Part shown: piece after piece, positions 60,879-64,000 of the stretch | How the letters are laid out: the number at the start of each line of letters is the position of its first letter | How positions within the stretch are numbered: position 1 is the stretch's first letter | Source of the DNA: an uncultured Bacteroidales bacterium | Lineage (GTDB): Bacteria; Bacteroidota; Bacteroidia; Bacteroidales; UBA11471 | NCBI GenBank assembly: GCA_947625885.1 | Contig: CANQQA010000012.1 | Location: 1-64,000, forward strand | Direction of reading: 5' to 3' | Length of the DNA stretch: 64,000 nucleotides | The notes under the pieces: generated by a model | Databases searched by the model: none | Told to the model about the DNA's origin: nothing | What the model saw: the letters and a program-made list of their open reading frames with translations, nothing else | Program-made: the position numbers and the translations under genes

Positions 60879-61001
60879 CTTGTTTTTGATTGGTAAATAA
60901 GGTTTGAATCATCGCGCGCCGCTACGCGGGCTTGCTCCGGTGCGACGGCAAAAATCGCACAAATATACGGAGAAAAATCCGTCATTTACGAAAATCAAAA
61001 G

Positions 61002-61039
61002 AAAAGAGTCTCCGACGCAAATGCGTCGGAGACTCTTTT
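61002..61039 (-). terminator. Terminator downstream of the CotH gene
   Basis: aaaagagtctccgacgca-aa-tgcgtcggagactctttt. Confidence 0.85.
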
Positions 61040-61053
61040 TCATACGACAGAAA

Positions 61054-63705
61054 TCATAATCCGGTGATGTACGCATCAATACATGCTATACGTTGAAGGT
61101 AGGCTTGTTTCATTTGTGCCACCGCCTCGGAGAAAGGTATATTCGTATCCCAATTAGGGTCACCGTTGGGGATATTCCATTTCACGCGATTCCCTGCGGC
61201 AGACTCCGAAATGTCGGCGGCAGTCTCATCTATAAACGCGCTAACAGATTCCAAGTCCTCTTTATACAGATTCCATCGTTCCTTTACCCGCGCCACAAAT
61301 TCCGTTTTTTTGAACAACTCTCCATACCAAATATCATCTGCCACTACTATTCCATTATTAAGACGAAATGTTCCATAATCGAAATCCCAAACCGGACCCG
61401 CCATAAGTTTTCCGTTACGGTCTTTGTTCATATAGCTGCTTTTCGGCCAATACGGCTCCCCGTTGAAAGAAAGTTCATGAACGAGCCACCAATCGATAAA
61501 AGAGTCCATGTCGATATAATCGAAAACATTTTCGTCTCCGAGATTCCCGCCATAAAGAATATCTTCTATCGTATTAAAATAATTTTGGACGTAGGAGAGT
61601 TGTTCGTCCGCAATATCTTCGTCGGGATCTTTGAACATTACCGGAAGGTTTCTGTGCGATGTTTCGAATTTGTATAATTCATCGTAATTTATATCTAACT
61701 CGAAAATATAGCCGCCTGTAACAGCATCTCCCGCTATATCGTCCGGCGCAATTTCTGCTATATTCACTCTGTTTTCATCAATCTTGATATGTTCGCACAG
61801 ATAATAATTGCCCTGCATTTCACCATTGACGACGACGTCGACGAAACGACCGCGCGGAGTCCATGCCAATCCGGGAAGCCGGCGGGCAATTTCAAAAGCA
61901 ACGGCATTCCGCATATAGGTACCGTCTAAATAGTTGGCTAACAATACCCACCTTTTATGCTTGGGCATGCCCAAAACTTTTTCCTTTTTATCGAGTTTGA
62001 TAGCGTAAGGTTTTTTAGAGAAACCCCAAGTCGTATTGCCGCGTCCTTTCATCTGAACATCGGCATAAATTCCATTTTCTTCGCCGGCATTCCAAATCTC
62101 TATGGAACATTGGTTTGTCCATTCGTCTTTGCTTTCGATAGGAGAAGGTGTCGTAATATAAAGAATCGGCAAATTAGAATAATGAACGACCACCCGATAG
62201 TCTTGCATCGCACCGTCGGCTGCCGTTACGGATAACCATACGGGATTCGAAAAATCCGCCGTCTCAACCTCTCCTCCGTCTTTCAAAGTTATGCTTGCGC
62301 CGTTAATGGAAAATTTCGGGTGCAAATTTTTAAGATCTGTCTCGTAAGGAAGTTTGATTTGAAATGTTTCTTCATCTATCCGTACAGCTTCGGCATCGCC
62401 TATTGCCACCGACAAAAGTTCGGTTCCGGTAGCAAAAGAAATTTCAAAGGGCAGAGAGGAAAGCTGGCAGGTATTACCGTTTTCGTCAAAGGTGGTCAGC
62501 ACGAGAGCCGCTTGTTCCGAATAACTCGTCGCCAGCCCCGCATCTTCGATAACAGCAACGTATTGCCCCTGTTTGATTTCGCCCATATCATTTTTAGAGG
62601 GCTCGACAGATACCAATCGGTAATTGACGGGGTCGGTAACATAACTTGCTCTCGTTACGATACGCGAAGAAATACGATCGAGCTGCAAATTTCTATTCTC
62701 GCCATCGAGTTGGAAATCCACCGTCGCATTCGAGGGATTGACTCTGAACTCGCATCGCGCCTGCGTTCCGGCACCCAATGAAACCCGCTCAGACAATACG
62801 ATGATGCCGGTCGGGCGGACAACACCCCGAGGAATGCGAATTTCCGTACCATCGGCAAGCACAAACAACACGGCGTGCGGGTCGGAGACATCTACACGCT
62901 CGAACATCGAATCGCCATCTTCACCCGTGGCTTTATCCAATTGTACCCAAGAATCGCCATTATCGTAAGAGAGATACCAATAATCGTTCTCGATTTTCAA
63001 TCGTGGGGTAATGCCTTGTGCTCCTGTCTCTCCTTGCTCTCCGTCTTGTCCGTTTTCTCCGACAGCCTTGTCCAACTGCGTCCAAGTACCGCCATTGTCA
63101 TACGAGACTTGCCAATAGCCGTTTTCTATTTTCAATTGCGGCGTAATGCCTTGTGCACCGTCCTGCCCGTTTTCACCGACAGCCTTGTCCAACTGCGTCC
63201 AAGTACCACCGTTGTCATAAGAGACTTGCCAATAGCCGTTTTCTATTTTCAACTGCGGCGTAATGCCTTGCGCACCTGTCTCTCCCTGCTCTCCGTCCTG
63301 TCCGATAATACGAAGTTTTTTCCCGTCGGCATCGAGCAGCCATTCGCCGTTCAATGTCCAATAATATGTAGCATCGGCATCTTGCTGCACTCCGATAACA
63401 GGCGAATTGCCGTTTTTCCCATGATATACGGTAATGGGCGTACCATGAGAGAAATTAACGGTATAGCCCAAAATTTCTCCGCCCTCGTCAACGGGCGATA
63501 CCGACGTGATAAAATCAGCGCTTTCCAATGCGGCAACGAGCGTTTGAAGAGAAGTAATATCACGATTCATTTGATCGTAAAGAGTTTCCAATCGGGAAAC
63601 ACGATTTTCCAACTCATCGACACTCTTGGTCAATGAGTCTTCGCTACACCCTCCGATAAACAACGATGTAACAATACAGCATAATGTAAATAAATTTTGT
63701 TTCAT
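61054..63705 (-). CDS. CotH-kinase-family lipoprotein with coiled-coil/DUF4988-like and collagen-like repeat N-terminus
   Basis: Lipobox 'SLFIGGC'; 'DELENRVSRLETLYDQMNRDITSLQTLV'; G-x-y blocks 'GQDGEQGETGAQGITPQL'; CotH motif 'QMKGRGNTTWGFSKKPYAIKLDKK'. Confidence 0.9.
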   Translation of the reverse strand: MKQNLFTLCCIVTSLFIGGCSEDSLTKSVDELENRVSRLETLYDQMNRDITSLQTLVAALESADFITSVSPVDEGGEILGYTVNFSHGTPITVYHGKNGNSPVIGVQQDADATYYWTLNGEWLLDADGKKLRIIGQDGEQGETGAQGITPQLKIENGYWQVSYDNGGTWTQLDKAVGENGQDGAQGITPQLKIENGYWQVSYDNGGTWTQLDKAVGENGQDGEQGETGAQGITPRLKIENDYWYLSYDNGDSWVQLDKATGEDGDSMFERVDVSDPHAVLFVLADGTEIRIPRGVVRPTGIIVLSERVSLGAGTQARCEFRVNPSNATVDFQLDGENRNLQLDRISSRIVTRASYVTDPVNYRLVSVEPSKNDMGEIKQGQYVAVIEDAGLATSYSEQAALVLTTFDENGNTCQLSSLPFEISFATGTELLSVAIGDAEAVRIDEETFQIKLPYETDLKNLHPKFSINGASITLKDGGEVETADFSNPVWLSVTAADGAMQDYRVVVHYSNLPILYITTPSPIESKDEWTNQCSIEIWNAGEENGIYADVQMKGRGNTTWGFSKKPYAIKLDKKEKVLGMPKHKRWVLLANYLDGTYMRNAVAFEIARRLPGLAWTPRGRFVDVVVNGEMQGNYYLCEHIKIDENRVNIAEIAPDDIAGDAVTGGYIFELDINYDELYKFETSHRNLPVMFKDPDEDIADEQLSYVQNYFNTIEDILYGGNLGDENVFDYIDMDSFIDWWLVHELSFNGEPYWPKSSYMNKDRNGKLMAGPVWDFDYGTFRLNNGIVVADDIWYGELFKKTEFVARVKERWNLYKEDLESVSAFIDETAADISESAAGNRVKWNIPNGDPNWDTNIPFSEAVAQMKQAYLQRIACIDAYITGL
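62926..63303 (-). repeat. Three tandem intragenic repeats in the CotH gene
   Basis: Encodes repeated '(GQDGEQGETGAQ)GITPxLKIENxYWxxSYDNGxxWxQLDKAxGE(N/D)G'; two units nearly identical at DNA level, third more diverged. Confidence 0.9.
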
Positions 63706-63740
63706 ATTGTAATACTTTATTAGTCAATCTAATTCTTTTG

Positions 63741-63771
63741 TAAAAATATTTTATCAAATTGATATTTCAAA
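63741..63771 (-). promoter_or_regulatory. Putative promoter of the CotH gene, same cassette family as LRR promoters
   Basis: Minus-strand TTTG (63768-63771), 19 bp spacer, TATTTTTA (63741-63748). Confidence 0.5.
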
Positions 63772-63907
63772 GATTACAGCTAAAAATTTTTACTTTCTTT
63801 GATACTACTTCTCTCTTCGGCAACAAAAAAAGCGGACTTCGATAATAACACAACAGGCAGCTTCCTTTTCATATTGTCGGATTTTATTAGTTAATTCGTT
63901 TCGCCTG

Positions 63908-63938
63908 CAAAAATAATCTGAAAATACAAATTTTCAAA
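63908..63938 (-). promoter_or_regulatory. Orphan promoter matching the LRR promoter cassette
   Basis: Minus-strand TTTG (63935-63938), 19 bp spacer, TATTTTTG (63908-63915); flank gcaaaaataat.tgaaaatacaaattttcaaaact matches 3406-3440. Confidence 0.6.
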
Positions 63939-64000
63939 ACTTATCGCTAAAAAATTTCACTTCATTTCTATAAAGACGAGATGAATAATTTTTTGAAAGA

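Noticed and set aside
60879-61001. Possible cobalamin riboswitch upstream of the BtuB-like receptor
   Set aside because: No recognisable B12-box or conserved core; the region is too short before the next gene's terminator.

Overview
64 kb chromosomal segment from a Bacteroidales-type bacterium. Supporting features are SusC/SusD and imelysin families, Bacteroidetes TTTG/TAnnTTTG promoters, T9SS-like C-termini and a complete nqrABCDEF operon. I saw no rRNA, tRNA, CRISPR array, IS element or phage region. Housekeeping content: tgt (partial), nqrABCDEF, miaA, nhaA, lepA, a ccsBA-type cytochrome c biogenesis gene, an oxaloacetate-decarboxylase-alpha-like biotin protein, secG, an lptE-like gene, a sigma-54 activator, yraN, birA and a MATE exporter. 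Accessory content: tandem BspA-type LRR genes with a truncated third copy, a CusCBA-like metal efflux operon with a His-rich small protein, a SusC/SusD locus with a metallopeptidase-family lipoprotein that appears to have lost HExxH, a second RND efflux operon, a PL1 pectate lyase, a TonB receptor with an unusual long N-terminus, and a CotH-kinase lipoprotein with collagen-like/DUF4988-like tandem repeats. The best candidates for an under-described system are (1) the six-gene run at 40.7-48.0 kb: two outer-membrane barrels, an imelysin lipoprotein, a di-heme DHOR-type lipoprotein, a monoheme lipoprotein and a RidA-superfamily protein; and (2) the gene divergent from it, an in-frame TspO-superoxide dismutase fusion. 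All calls come from reading motifs in the supplied translations; no database search was run.
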